Shown piece by piece: positions 49,855 through 58,307 of a stretch of 64,000 bases of DNA. The notes under the pieces are model-generated. The model saw only the letters and a program-made list of their open reading frames with translations. It was not told the origin of the DNA and did not search any database. Within the stretch, counting starts at the first letter, position 1. Each line of letters opens with the position of its first letter. The position numbers and the translations under genes were made by a program. Source of the DNA: Cylindrospermum stagnale PCC 7417 (GTDB lineage Bacteria > Cyanobacteriota > Cyanobacteriia > Cyanobacteriales > Nostocaceae); NCBI RefSeq assembly GCF_000317535.1, contig NC_019757.1, positions 3,550,501 through 3,614,500 on the forward strand, written 5' to 3'.

Positions 49855-49970
49855 AGGACTTACAAAAAAAATCTCTCAGACTCTTATTCCTCCGTGTCTT
49901 CTGCGTCCTCTGTGGTAGCCTACGGCAGGCCCTTTGGTCTACGTTTTTCCGTTACTTGTGCGTAAGTCCT
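49855..49970. mobile_element. Candidate 116-bp MITE with 9-bp terminal inverted repeats
   Basis: The ends AGGACTTAC (49855-49863) and GTAAGTCCT (49962-49970) are perfect inverted copies. The inside holds the Nostoc-typical TCTTCTGCGTCCTCTGTGG sequence and a small palindrome around 49918-49932. No coding capacity. The TIR is short, so the call is tentative. Confidence 0.5.
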
Positions 49971-50027
49971 GAAGATGTAACTGTATCATCAACCCTAAAA
50001 AAATACGTGTCTTCAGTACCTATTATG

Positions 50028-50295
50028 CCAAATCTTAGTTTATTTACCCTATAACCCTTATAAATAAAGGGTTTTATTGTTTTTGATGCCAAGTTTATGT
50101 CAAATAAATCGATGATCTAACCTAAAATCCATACATGGCAAGGGTTTTAGAACTTGGTAAACCAAATCTTAGTTTATTTACCCTACAACCCTTATAAATA
50201 AAGGGTTTTATTGTTTTTGATGCCAAATTTATGTCAAATAGATCGATGATCTAACCTAAAATCCATATATGGCAAGGGTTTTAGAACCTGGTAAA
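50028..50295 (+). repeat. Tandem duplication of a 134-bp unit with internal terminator-like hairpin
   Basis: Two adjacent copies (50028-50161 and 50162-50295) differ at only a few positions. A short third start (CCAA) follows. Each unit contains AACCCTTATAAATAAAGGGTT followed by TTATTGTTTTT, a hairpin with T-rich tail on the plus strand. The unit is not part of any gene. Confidence 0.9.
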
Positions 50296-50460
50296 CCAAT
50301 TTAGCATAGTAAGTACAAAAGAACCAAAATTACTGTACTTTAGCTTCTCGCTCGCGCTTAAGATGGCATATGCATGTAATACTAATATATAATGTAAGAA
50401 TTAGCACTAAAACCAGATTATAGAGCTATTAATACTAATTATTAAGTTGAGGATAAAAAT

Positions 50461-50724
50461 ATGGGTATGCCCTGTGAAGTTAACAGTATCCTTAAACTCA
50501 AGCCATCTCAAGGCTATCCAGCAGAATTAACAAAAGGAGTACAGTATCAAGCTGTCAAGGAAGATTACAGAATTATTCCTATAGATACACCAATTCTTCT
50601 AGTTGATCAAAATTGGATGGCGTATGCAGATATCATTATTTGTAAACTAATCTGGCAGAATAATCAAACTACTGTGATGTTTGAAATCGATAGAATATAT
50701 AACCATCCATTCCCTGTAAAGTAA
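50461..50724 (+). CDS. DUF2584-family small protein
   Basis: This 87-residue soluble, predicted mostly beta protein begins MGMPCEVNSILKLK and continues with ELTKGVQYQAVKEDYRI, VDQNWMAYADIIICKL and the end FEIDRIYNHPF. The N-terminal signature matches the uncharacterised DUF2584 family as I remember it. No function is known. Start ATG 50461. It is eight bases upstream of a membrane/sensor-like gene in the same direction, so the two may form one transcription unit; this is an accessory patch bounded by repeats. Confidence 0.75.
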   Translation: MGMPCEVNSILKLKPSQGYPAELTKGVQYQAVKEDYRIIPIDTPILLVDQNWMAYADIIICKLIWQNNQTTVMFEIDRIYNHPFPVK

Positions 50725-50732
50725 TTAAAAGC

Positions 50733-51398
50733 ATGAGAAAAATAGAAGGGCGTTATTTAAAGAAGATTGTGGTTTACGAAGTTGATTATTTACGCAGAAA
50801 ATTAAAAATTACTCAAGCTTTTATTTTTATAATCTCCATTTTCAGTTTAGTTATCACTGGTTTTGGTGATACAACATCATTTTTTATTGGGGAACAAAGT
50901 CCAATTCCTAGAGAATGGATTTTGTTCAAAAATGAATACAGTGCTTCCGTAATCTCTGTCATTATAATTTTGCTTCTATATCTAATTGTTTGGGCGCTTG
51001 ATTTAAACAATAAAGCAAAAGAAGATAATGAATTAGCTAGTGTAATTAAAGACAATGTTATTCCAGGTATAGAGTTAGAACTAAAAGAACTTAAAAAAAA
51101 TATTAAAACTAAACATAGGTTGGTAGATAATATAAGGCTATCTATTTTTGTTCCTGTAAGGGCAGGTTTATTTAAATGGAACCTTCAAATGGTGTGCCGT
51201 ACAAACAACATATCAGAAAGAGAATTATTAGCAAAATTCAAGCTTTATGAAGGTGTATTGGGATATACATATCTAAAAACAAAAAAGCATAGCATGGAAT
51301 TCATTGATATATCTAATAGTAGTAATTTACCTGTTACATATACACCATTAAAGCAGGAAAATAGTAATTTAATTAACCGTACTATAATTGGTATGTAG
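50733..51398 (+). CDS. Two-helix membrane protein with GAF-like domain, probably 3'-truncated
   Basis: The 221-residue product has two membrane helices (FIFIISIFSLVITGFG and SVIIILLLYLIVWALDL), a short charged helix (about residues 90-130), then a soluble part resembling the first half of a GAF sensor domain: NIRLSIFVPVRAGLFKWNLQMV, ELLAKFKLYEGVLGY and NLPVTYTPLKQEN, shown in pieces. A complete GAF domain would need about 60-100 more residues; the frame ends at LINRTIIGM. The stop lies where an opposite-strand gene begins to overlap. Start ATG 50733. A membrane-bound sensor fragment is the most likely reading; the GAF assignment is moderate. Confidence 0.6.
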   Translation: MRKIEGRYLKKIVVYEVDYLRRKLKITQAFIFIISIFSLVITGFGDTTSFFIGEQSPIPREWILFKNEYSASVISVIIILLLYLIVWALDLNNKAKEDNELASVIKDNVIPGIELELKELKKNIKTKHRLVDNIRLSIFVPVRAGLFKWNLQMVCRTNNISERELLAKFKLYEGVLGYTYLKTKKHSMEFIDISNSSNLPVTYTPLKQENSNLINRTIIGM

Positions 51399-52501
51399 TG
51401 CTCCTCAAGTTGATATTTTATCATTTCTTTTTTATAGTTGTCAATCATATTAAATCTTTGATTAACTTCCTCAATAGTTTTCTTCAGATTATCTTTTAGT
51501 TCATTTATGTTCCCTGTATCAGATTCATAGGTTTGCATAATTTTTAATACTTCTTGTTCAATAGTTTTTGAATACTCGTTAAAACTTTTTTCCACAAACT
51601 GAGTAGCAAAATATTCTAAAGCCGGATCTATACCAAAGGTAAAAGTATTTATCATATCTGATTGGGCGAAAGCAAAAACGCGAGCACCTTGTTGTTTTAC
51701 TTGTTGTTGCTCGTATGTATCTTCTTCCTTATGTTTTAATTTCTCACAAATTATACATTCAGCTTCAAATGAAAACATAGAAGGAAATACATCATCTTCT
51801 CCAAATCCAGCTATTACAATGTCGGTAGGACTATTAAAAATATCTTTACAAAAGAAAAAAGTGATAATCTCTAAAAGTTTTTTTCTCGACAAATCATCTA
51901 CATTCAGTTGACCAAAAACTTTTTTTTGTATTTCTAAAATCTCTGGCTCGTAATTTTTATTAAATAATTCTTGAAACTCATCTAAATTGACGGCAAAAGG
52001 CAAAACCTCTTTACTTGCCCACGTTTCATGAAAATTACTTATTATCTCATTAGAAATTTCAAGGTTGAGCATTTCAACTTCCTCCTCTAATAATTCTTCT
52101 TCTTTAATTTTTTGAAGGACTCGTTCTTGAATTGCTTCTCTAATGTACTCGAAAATATCGTTAGTTATGTTAAAAACATAACTAGATTGATCATCTTTTG
52201 AAAAAAAGTTTTCTAAAAAAATTATAAAATCATCATAATACTCTTTTAGAGTTTTAAAGTGTCTTTCCTCTAATTTTTCTCGATAAAATTTTATAATTAT
52301 TTCTAGAGGAGTACTCATTATTTCAGAATTACCATAAATCATTATGCCTACTGGGTAATTCTTTGAAAGAGCAAATAATTTATTGGCAGAATTATAAGTT
52401 TTAGATTTAGATTTAGGCAAAGCTCTCAATGATATTGTTGCAGCACTATCTGCTGCAAGGGCTACTGCCATTTTTGTAATAATTAAAACTTCTGCTGTCA
52501 C
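51245..52501 (-). CDS. Proteasome-like Ntn-hydrolase candidate of unknown family
   Basis: The 418-residue product starts GTG-Thr. The first 45 residues read like the N-terminal strand pair of proteasome/HslV subunits: Thr2, then MAVALAADSAAT with Asp18, then YNSANKLFAL with Lys41, then PVGIMIYGNSEIM. If the start Met is removed, Thr2 becomes residue 1 and Asp18 becomes 17, as in the proteasome active site (Thr1, Asp17, Lys33; here the Lys is displaced by a loop). An AAGGAG site eight bases upstream supports GTG 52501. Long helical insertions (about 70-220 and 310-365) distinguish it from known Ntn peptidases. The last ~50 residues lie antisense to the neighbouring gene and may not be native. 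A peptidase function is inference. Confidence 0.6.
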   Translation of the reverse strand: MTAEVLIITKMAVALAADSAATISLRALPKSKSKTYNSANKLFALSKNYPVGIMIYGNSEIMSTPLEIIIKFYREKLEERHFKTLKEYYDDFIIFLENFFSKDDQSSYVFNITNDIFEYIREAIQERVLQKIKEEELLEEEVEMLNLEISNEIISNFHETWASKEVLPFAVNLDEFQELFNKNYEPEILEIQKKVFGQLNVDDLSRKKLLEIITFFFCKDIFNSPTDIVIAGFGEDDVFPSMFSFEAECIICEKLKHKEEDTYEQQQVKQQGARVFAFAQSDMINTFTFGIDPALEYFATQFVEKSFNEYSKTIEQEVLKIMQTYESDTGNINELKDNLKKTIEEVNQRFNMIDNYKKEMIKYQLEEHYIPIIVRLIKLLFSCFNGVYVTGKLLLLDISMNSMLCFFVFRYVYPNTPS

Positions 52502-53021
52502 TTAGATTTCTCCTTACTTGATACAGGCACAAATTTTAATTGCGCTGTAGTAAGGGTAACACGTAAGAAAAATAATTGTAAGCTTTTTTACTGTTATTTT
52601 CAATAAATACTATACTATGGATATTAAGAGCATATATCTTTAGTAATATATAATATAGGCTTATTGTATCAACGTTTTAACTCAGATATACGCACATTTG
52701 ACAATAAGTATAAAACTCATCAGTCAATACTTTAAACTTTTAAAGTTATAACATCATATATACAGTAATAAAAATAATTATAACAGCAACACCTAGAAAG
52801 CTGGATAAATTTATAACTTAGGGTAAACAACATATTTGTTTTATTCATGACCATATTCCTTCTTGTACTCGTTTTTGTCCTCTCGCCTAAGTATAGAAGT
52901 CGAGGAGAAAAAAACTGAAGGTCTGTTGACCTGATCCAGGTTTGATGTATATTGTCAATGCATAATTTTTACTAAATTCTGAGTTTTGAGTTAAAAATTT
53001 CTAACTCAAAACTCAAAACTT
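52502..53021. other. AT-rich spacer with a 13-bp hairpin
   Basis: About 520 bases without a supported gene. The right end contains a perfect inverted repeat, GAGTTTTGAGTTA (52981-52993) with TAACTCAAAACTC (53002-53014), 8-base loop, seven bases beyond the stop of the leftward outer-membrane-like gene, so it may terminate that gene. The left part should carry the promoter of the Ntn-like gene. Confidence 0.55.
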
Positions 53022-53843
53022 CTAAAAGCCAGTGAAGTTGTAACCGACTCCTAAGGATAAACCGACATCGGTTTGATCAAAAAATCCGGCATTTACTGCA
53101 ACGTTGGCTGTAAATTGTGCATTTAAAGGTACATCGATACCACCACTTACTAAGAAGGCAATTTGGGAATCGTCACCAGTTTTAATGGCTGCACCTACTC
53201 CTACGTATGGAGCGATAGGTAGCGGTTCATTAAATACATCTCCTCCCTGCCGCAAGGAAAGGTCGTAGGTAATGGGAATGAGAAATGTAGTATTGTCGCC
53301 CAAGATTACCGATGGTCGCACAGATATAGTATTTGTCAGACCAACTTTGCTGATGACTGTGAAGTTACCATCACCTAAGGCGGAGTCACCGCCACCCAAA
53401 CCAATGTTGCCAGCGACACCGATATAGCTTCTGCCTCCACGGGTAGCTCTACCTGCATCAATATCCGATTGCGCCACTTTAGTCGGTTGCACCACTTGAG
53501 GTGCAGATGATTGAGAATTAGGCTCTGTATACCCAGAAACTAGGGCTGCTGATGAGGTGGCCACTGTTCCTGGAAAGGGTGTGACTATAGAACTGGGGGT
53601 GGTCTCTGTCGTGATATTGGGGAACTGCTGCACTCCTGTCACATCGGATACTGTAGAGAGGTTTTGGTTTTGAGTCTGTGGTTCCGCATTTAACTGGTTA
53701 GCAGATCCGGTTAATGGCTGATTGCTCACCTTGTCTACTGTCTGGGCGACTGCGGATAAGCCGCTACCTAGTAGGATGGCGATCGCAGTTACACTTGGCA
53801 ACCAAAAAACACTTTTACGAAGAAACATAGTATTCACATTCAC
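53022..53843 (-). CDS. Outer-membrane beta-barrel-like exported protein
   Basis: The product of 268-273 residues has a signal peptide (FWLPSVTAIAILLGSGLSAVAQ, cleavage after AVAQ), a Ser/Thr/Gln/Pro-rich linker (about 30-125) and a beta-rich C-terminal domain with alternating strands: RSYIGVAGNIGLGG, TISVRPSVIL, YDLSLRQ, PYVGVGAAI, FTANVAVNAGF and VGLSLGVGYNFTGF. The terminal Phe and alternate aromatic pattern fit a small outer-membrane barrel. No specific function is recognised. ATG 53828 is one possible start, as is GTG 53843; the upstream GGAG does not settle which. It is divergent from the YgfZ-like gene. Confidence 0.75.
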   Translation of the reverse strand: MNVNTMFLRKSVFWLPSVTAIAILLGSGLSAVAQTVDKVSNQPLTGSANQLNAEPQTQNQNLSTVSDVTGVQQFPNITTETTPSSIVTPFPGTVATSSAALVSGYTEPNSQSSAPQVVQPTKVAQSDIDAGRATRGGRSYIGVAGNIGLGGGDSALGDGNFTVISKVGLTNTISVRPSVILGDNTTFLIPITYDLSLRQGGDVFNEPLPIAPYVGVGAAIKTGDDSQIAFLVSGGIDVPLNAQFTANVAVNAGFFDQTDVGLSLGVGYNFTGF

Positions 53844-54161
53844 TCCAACAAGAATTTGTCCACAATAGATAAATAAAGGATTTTGTTGATTTTGGTCAAC
53901 AAATTCGGTATTTATCCAACATTTAACACCAAATAGCCAATTTTTACATCTTTACTTTGACGTATACAGTTTGGTTTTGAGGACAAAATAGGGAATGCTA
54001 TATCCTGAGTTTGACAGATGACAAAAATTATCCAGCCACTACCTGCGTTTATTTATCCTTGCCTACACCCATAGGAAAGAAAAAGAGAGAAGCGGCAGAG
54101 CAACTTATTTGCTAAGATTTCCAAGGTGAAAACATCATCAACAAGGCAACTCTTCATCACC
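53844..54161. other. Divergent promoter region
   Basis: About 320 bases between the outer-membrane-like gene and the YgfZ-like gene. A small hairpin, TTGTTGA/TCAACAA, lies near 53884-53903. Nothing else was recognised. Confidence 0.4.
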
Positions 54162-55145
54162 ATGCCAACATCTGCAATTAACGGTACAGACGCACTTTCT
54201 ATCCAAGCAGCGAAAGAAGGGGTTGCAGTGTGCGATCGCTCCCATTGGGGGTGCATCCGTGTTTCTGATGCCGACCGTCTCCGCTTTTTACACAACCAAA
54301 GCACTAACGATTTCCTGCGTCTCAAACCAGGAGAAGGCTGTGATACTGTGATGGTGACATCCACCGCCCGCACGATTGACTTGGCCAGTGCCTACGTTCT
54401 CGATGATGCGGTGCTGTTGCTGGTTTCGCCTAACCGCCGCGAATTCCTCTTACAATGGCTAGATCGTTATATCTTCTTTGCCGATCAGGTGCAATTGACC
54501 GATGTCACCAATGAAACTGCAACCTTCAGCCTGATTGGTCCAGAAAGTGACGCTATCATCGAAAAGCTGGGTGCTGGGGCAATTATCAGCCAACCCTATG
54601 GTAATCATCTGCTAGTTGATGGCAAAGTGATAGTTGCTGTCGGTAGCGGCTTGGCAACTCCAGGATATACACTAATTCTGCCCAGTGCTGCCAAAGACAA
54701 GGTGTGGAGGCAAATTTTAGAATTAGGGGCAGTAGAGTTGAGCGATCGCGCTTGGGATACATTGCGAATCATCCAAGGACGCCCATCCCCAGATTTAGAA
54801 CTGACAGATGATTACAATCCACTAGAAGCTGGTTTATGGCAGACAATTTCCTTTAGTAAAGGCTGTTATATCGGACAAGAAACCATCGCCCGGTTAAACA
54901 CATATAAAGGTGTAAAACAATATCTTTGGGGTATTCGTCTCAGTGGTCCCGTTGAAGTGGGCAGCGTGATTACCATCGGCGATGAAAAAGTCGGTAAACT
55001 TACCAGTTACACAGAAACCGCTGATGGTTACTTTGGGTTAGGTTATATCCGCAGCAAAGCAGGTGGTATTGGCTTAAAAGTCCTAGTAGGAGAAACCGAG
55101 GGGGAAATAGTCGCAGTCCCGTTTGTTTCCCATGAATACCCATAG
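54162..55145 (+). CDS. YgfZ/CAF17-like folate-dependent protein
   Basis: The ~327-residue protein resembles the T-protein/GcvT fold of YgfZ and CAF17, tetrahydrofolate-dependent factors helping some iron-sulfur proteins mature. The hallmark KGCYIGQET motif is present, preceded by YNPLEAGLW and, near the N-terminus, LSIQAAKEGVAVCDRSHWG. The Cys of this motif is conserved. I chose ATG 54162 because homology starts there; an in-frame GTG at 54126 is upstream. It is divergent from the outer-membrane gene and has no clear operon partner. Confidence 0.9.
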   Translation: MPTSAINGTDALSIQAAKEGVAVCDRSHWGCIRVSDADRLRFLHNQSTNDFLRLKPGEGCDTVMVTSTARTIDLASAYVLDDAVLLLVSPNRREFLLQWLDRYIFFADQVQLTDVTNETATFSLIGPESDAIIEKLGAGAIISQPYGNHLLVDGKVIVAVGSGLATPGYTLILPSAAKDKVWRQILELGAVELSDRAWDTLRIIQGRPSPDLELTDDYNPLEAGLWQTISFSKGCYIGQETIARLNTYKGVKQYLWGIRLSGPVEVGSVITIGDEKVGKLTSYTETADGYFGLGYIRSKAGGIGLKVLVGETEGEIVAVPFVSHEYP

Positions 55146-55241
55146 TCAGTCGGAGCGCAACTGAATCAATTACAGGCAGAACGCCAACCTTAGGAATGTA
55201 GAGACATTACGCATAACATCTCTACAATTTCCATTCCCCTT

Positions 55242-56105
55242 TTAGGAGAAATCTGAAAATTTCATAGGAATAACTTCCTCTCGATCCCATCCTGCACCTT
55301 GACAACACTCATCAACCCAATTCGCCAAACACCGGGCATTAGTGCCGGATGATATGTACTTGGGCATCTTGACAAATTTGCCGTTGCTGGGAACTTTGGT
55401 AACTATTGCTAGAGTTGGCAGAGTTTTTCCAATGTGTTGAATCTCGGTGGCTATTGCCAGAGTTGGCAGGGATTTAGTTTTATAGGGAATCTTTGTGGCG
55501 ATGATGAGCGATTGCGCGAAGCGCAGTGCCGAAGGCGATCGCACAGGTGGAGGTTCGCGTAACAGCTTAGTAGGCTGTTTTTGGGAAACTAGCGTCCTGA
55601 CTGGAGGCTGGCGATTAACCTGGGTGGTGGCTACAACCGATGATACAGGTTGGCGCTGGTGTTCAACCCCCGTAGGAATTTTAAATGAAAATGATTTTTC
55701 TCCCCTAGATCCCCCAGTGAATGGCGTTTTTACCGGAGGCTGAAGCTTAACCTGTGGTATAGGTTGATCTTCAGCAATCACCTTGTCAGGCGACTCAATT
55801 TTCATCTGGTTTGTAGCCACAGAAAGCTCTGATTTTAGTAACCTTAACTCCTCATCAGGATTAAAGTTAAGACCTAAAGCCGCAACGATCTGATCGGGAT
55901 CGTTATTCAAATCCAGAATAAAAGAAAGTATCTGCTCAAACTGCGGTTCCAAAACAGACAGAGTCGCCAAAATATAACCAGACAGAGGACGCCGCAGACC
56001 ATCATAGGTGTCCCAAACTCGCATTTTGACCAACCAGAGACGATTTTGCTCGTAGTAAATCAGCCACTTCATTTTCAATGATTGACGTAGCTGCTGAATG
56101 TCCAT
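55242..56105 (-). CDS. DUF5331-domain protein with disordered middle
   Basis: The ~287-residue product begins MDIQQLRQSLKMKWLIYYEQNR and WDTYDGLRRPLSGYILATLSVLEPQ (shown as LRRPLSGYILATLSVLEPQ), a DUF5331-type helical domain of about 100 residues found in cyanobacteria. A Pro/Gln/Thr/Ser/Val-rich low-complexity region follows with two near-identical segments, PTLAIATE-IQHIGKT and PTLAIVTK-VPSNGKF, and a short folded C-terminus with a Cys pair (CLANWVDECCQG). Start ATG 56105 is preferred because GGAAAGTG precedes it at good spacing. Function unknown. It is downstream of a thioredoxin-like ferredoxin gene on the same strand. Confidence 0.75.
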   Translation of the reverse strand: MDIQQLRQSLKMKWLIYYEQNRLWLVKMRVWDTYDGLRRPLSGYILATLSVLEPQFEQILSFILDLNNDPDQIVAALGLNFNPDEELRLLKSELSVATNQMKIESPDKVIAEDQPIPQVKLQPPVKTPFTGGSRGEKSFSFKIPTGVEHQRQPVSSVVATTQVNRQPPVRTLVSQKQPTKLLREPPPVRSPSALRFAQSLIIATKIPYKTKSLPTLAIATEIQHIGKTLPTLAIVTKVPSNGKFVKMPKYISSGTNARCLANWVDECCQGAGWDREEVIPMKFSDFS

Positions 56106-56158
56106 CACTTTCCTCGCTTCAGTCAACAAAATTTAAACTTTATGAATTTCAATCGGCT

Positions 56159-56491
56159 TTATCCCTGAGGATGAAACCGATAATAAAGCATCTGTTTGAC
56201 TCTTTGACCACCTAATAAATGTTGTTCTACCAATAGTGGTACTTCTTCCCGCTTAACGCCGCTATACCAGACCTTATCTGGTAACACTAGCACCATCGGC
56301 CCATTGCCGCATTGTGCTAAACAGCCACTAGATGTGACTGTCACATCAGGAACTGGCAAAGCTTGAAAAGCTGCTAACACTTCTGCTGCACCTTGCCTTT
56401 GACAGGCGCGATATTGGCAGACCCGCACACATCTAGGAAAACTTAGTTTGTTCGTGATTGGGGAATTTGATGGTTGAGTTGTGTCTGACAT
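56159..56491 (-). CDS. Thioredoxin-fold 2Fe-2S ferredoxin-like protein
   Basis: This ~110-residue protein has the cysteine pattern of thioredoxin-like [2Fe-2S] proteins: CVRVCQYRACQ at the start, CLAQCGNGPMVLV in the middle, and a strand carrying WYSGVKREEVPLLVEQHL. It likely holds a 2Fe-2S cluster and moves electrons, as in NuoE-like or ferredoxin-type domains; partner and pathway are unknown. I prefer ATG 56491 over an upstream in-frame GTG at 56506, which gives a Lys-rich stub. It lies between a DUF5331 gene and cysK-like gene, all leftward, but co-transcription is not proved. Confidence 0.85.
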   Translation of the reverse strand: MSDTTQPSNSPITNKLSFPRCVRVCQYRACQRQGAAEVLAAFQALPVPDVTVTSSGCLAQCGNGPMVLVLPDKVWYSGVKREEVPLLVEQHLLGGQRVKQMLYYRFHPQG

Positions 56492-56574
56492 TTTTTTACG
56501 AATCACAGAAGACGCAAATCAATTCAAAATCAAGAATCTAATTTTTGAATTTTGAATCGGAGTGCAGCGACTGA

Positions 56575-57549
56575 CTAATCTACTGATAATCCTTTTGATG
56601 CCAGCCACTCATGATTAAATATCCGTGACTGATACCGGGAACCACTATCACACAAAATAGTAACAATCGTATGTCCTGGCCCCAACTGCTTCCCAAGGGC
56701 GACAGCTGCCCCAACATTAATACCCGTCGAACCGCCCATTAACAAACCATCTTGCCGTAGTAACTGGTAAACAACCCGCAAAGCTTCTTGGTCATCAACT
56801 TGAATAGCATCATCAGCAGGTGCGCCTTCCATATTGGCTGTGACGCGACTGTTACCAATACCTTCAGTGATAGAACTGCCTTCTATCTTGATTTCACCAG
56901 TTTTGATATAGCTATATAGACCGCTACCCAAAGGATCGGCAACGACGCACTTAACCGCTGGATTTTGTGCTTTCAAGTACAACGCCACACCAGCATAAGT
57001 ACCGCCAGTGCCTGTGGATGCCACCCAACCATCAATTTTGCCGTTGGTCTGTGCCCAAATTTCTGACCCTGTGGTTTCAAAGTGGGCGAGGCGATTAGCT
57101 AAATTATCAAACTGATTTGCCCAAATAGCGTTATCTAACTCAGCCGCGATTCTGCCAGATAGCTTGACGTAGTTGTTGGGGTCTTTGTAGGGTACAGCGG
57201 GTACAGGACGGACTTCTGCCCCTAAAGTCGTCAGTGCATCGATCTTTTCTTGTGATTGGGTATCAGGAATAATAATTAGGCATTTGTAGCCTTTGGCGTT
57301 GCAAATATGCGCCAGTCCAATGCCAGTGTTACCAGCGGTGCCTTCGACAACTGTACCACCAGGTTTAAGTAAACCTTTTTTTTCCGCGTCTTCAATTATA
57401 TATAGTGCGGCGCGGTCTTTAACGGAACCCCCAGGATTGAGAAATTCAGCTTTTGCCAGAATTTCGCAACCTGTCTCTTCGCTAAAGCTGTTTAACCGAA
57501 TCAGCGGTGTGTTACCAATTGTACCGACAAATCCATTTTTGATATCCAT
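56575..57549 (-). CDS. Cysteine synthase / O-acetylserine sulfhydrylase family (PLP)
   Basis: The ~324-residue pyridoxal-phosphate enzyme makes cysteine from O-acetylserine and sulfide. Motifs: NPGGSVKDRAAL with the PLP-binding Lys, GTAGNTGIGLAHIC and the phosphate-binding GTGGTYAGVA. C-terminal GGSTGINVGAA is normal. I chose ATG 57549 because the AGGAAA site is placed eight bases before it and the product then starts MDIKNGFVGTIGNTPLIRL, the family norm; the 25 residues upstream are unlike the family. Type cysteine synthase A versus a beta-synthase-like paralog is not decided. No serine acetyltransferase gene is nearby. Confidence 0.93.
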   Translation of the reverse strand: MDIKNGFVGTIGNTPLIRLNSFSEETGCEILAKAEFLNPGGSVKDRAALYIIEDAEKKGLLKPGGTVVEGTAGNTGIGLAHICNAKGYKCLIIIPDTQSQEKIDALTTLGAEVRPVPAVPYKDPNNYVKLSGRIAAELDNAIWANQFDNLANRLAHFETTGSEIWAQTNGKIDGWVASTGTGGTYAGVALYLKAQNPAVKCVVADPLGSGLYSYIKTGEIKIEGSSITEGIGNSRVTANMEGAPADDAIQVDDQEALRVVYQLLRQDGLLMGGSTGINVGAAVALGKQLGPGHTIVTILCDSGSRYQSRIFNHEWLASKGLSVD

Positions 57550-57644
57550 TTTGTATTTTCCTAAGTTCTTGTCTATAAAAATTTGGGGATCTGCTCTCCC
57601 GTTGCCGGAAGACTTAACAACCATTTTCGCTCTTAGCCTTGCAT

Positions 57645-57782
57645 TTAAGATGGGGAATAACAGTTATCGTTGCAGATACTTCGATCTGGCGTAATGGTAT
57701 CCCTAAATATTGTGCCTTCTAAAGAGGCATCTTGTAGTGTGGCATCAGTCAAGTTAGCTTCGCGTTCGCTGAGATAGTTGCT
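57645..57782 (-). pseudogene. C-terminal remnant of a pentapeptide-repeat protein
   Basis: The minus strand is open for 45 codons between an in-frame TAG at 57783-57785 and the stop at 57645-57647. The translation contains EANLTDATLQDASLEGTIF, a run of A(N/D)LxxA pentapeptide repeats, then a short tail. There is no start codon and too few repeats for a working helix. It is the trace of a decayed gene upstream of the cysteine-synthase gene. Confidence 0.65.
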
Positions 57783-57978
57783 CTACAAACTCGTTGAACT
57801 CAGGGACGGTCTTATTTTATCTTCCCATAAAATTTACACGGCATGAACAGATGTTCATGTAACAGCATTTTAAACGTAACTTTACGGTGGTTTTTAAATA
57901 AATGAGTCAGCTAATATACAACATTAGTGACTAATAAAGGCTGATATCATTTCACTGTCCTAGACAGGGTGGACACCG

Positions 57979-58284
57979 ATGACATCTCAAGATGAACACA
58001 ATAAAGAACTTCAAAGCCGGGTTGAAAGACGACTCCGGGAACTAGAAACTCAGGTCAATGATCTAGATGCTACTGCACCTTTTCATAAAACTGAGAAGCA
58101 TCAGCCTATAGATATCCAAAAACCGTGGATGAAAAAAGCAATTCTTGGTGCAAAGCTTTTTGGTATTGCTGTTGCGACATTTGTTGCAGCGCAAATAGCC
58201 TCAAAGGTAGTGGGAGTTATTATGTTCGCTGCTCTGGGTTGGTTAGTTTACAAACTATTTTTTGAATCCAAAATAAATAAATAA
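57979..58284 (+). CDS. Small membrane protein heading the dynamin operon
   Basis: The 101-residue product has a charged coiled-coil-like N-terminal half (QSRVERRLRELETQVNDLD) and one or two hydrophobic helices in the C-terminal half (KLFGIAVATFVAAQIASKVVG and VIMFAALGWLVYKLFFES). It begins at ATG 57979 and ends 23 bp before the BDLP1-like gene. It is probably a membrane partner or adaptor of the following GTPases. No family recognised. The tight spacing makes co-transcription very likely. Confidence 0.72.
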   Translation: MTSQDEHNKELQSRVERRLRELETQVNDLDATAPFHKTEKHQPIDIQKPWMKKAILGAKLFGIAVATFVAAQIASKVVGVIMFAALGWLVYKLFFESKINK

Positions 58285-58307
58285 ATATTAATTAGAGCAT
58301 CGCTACC

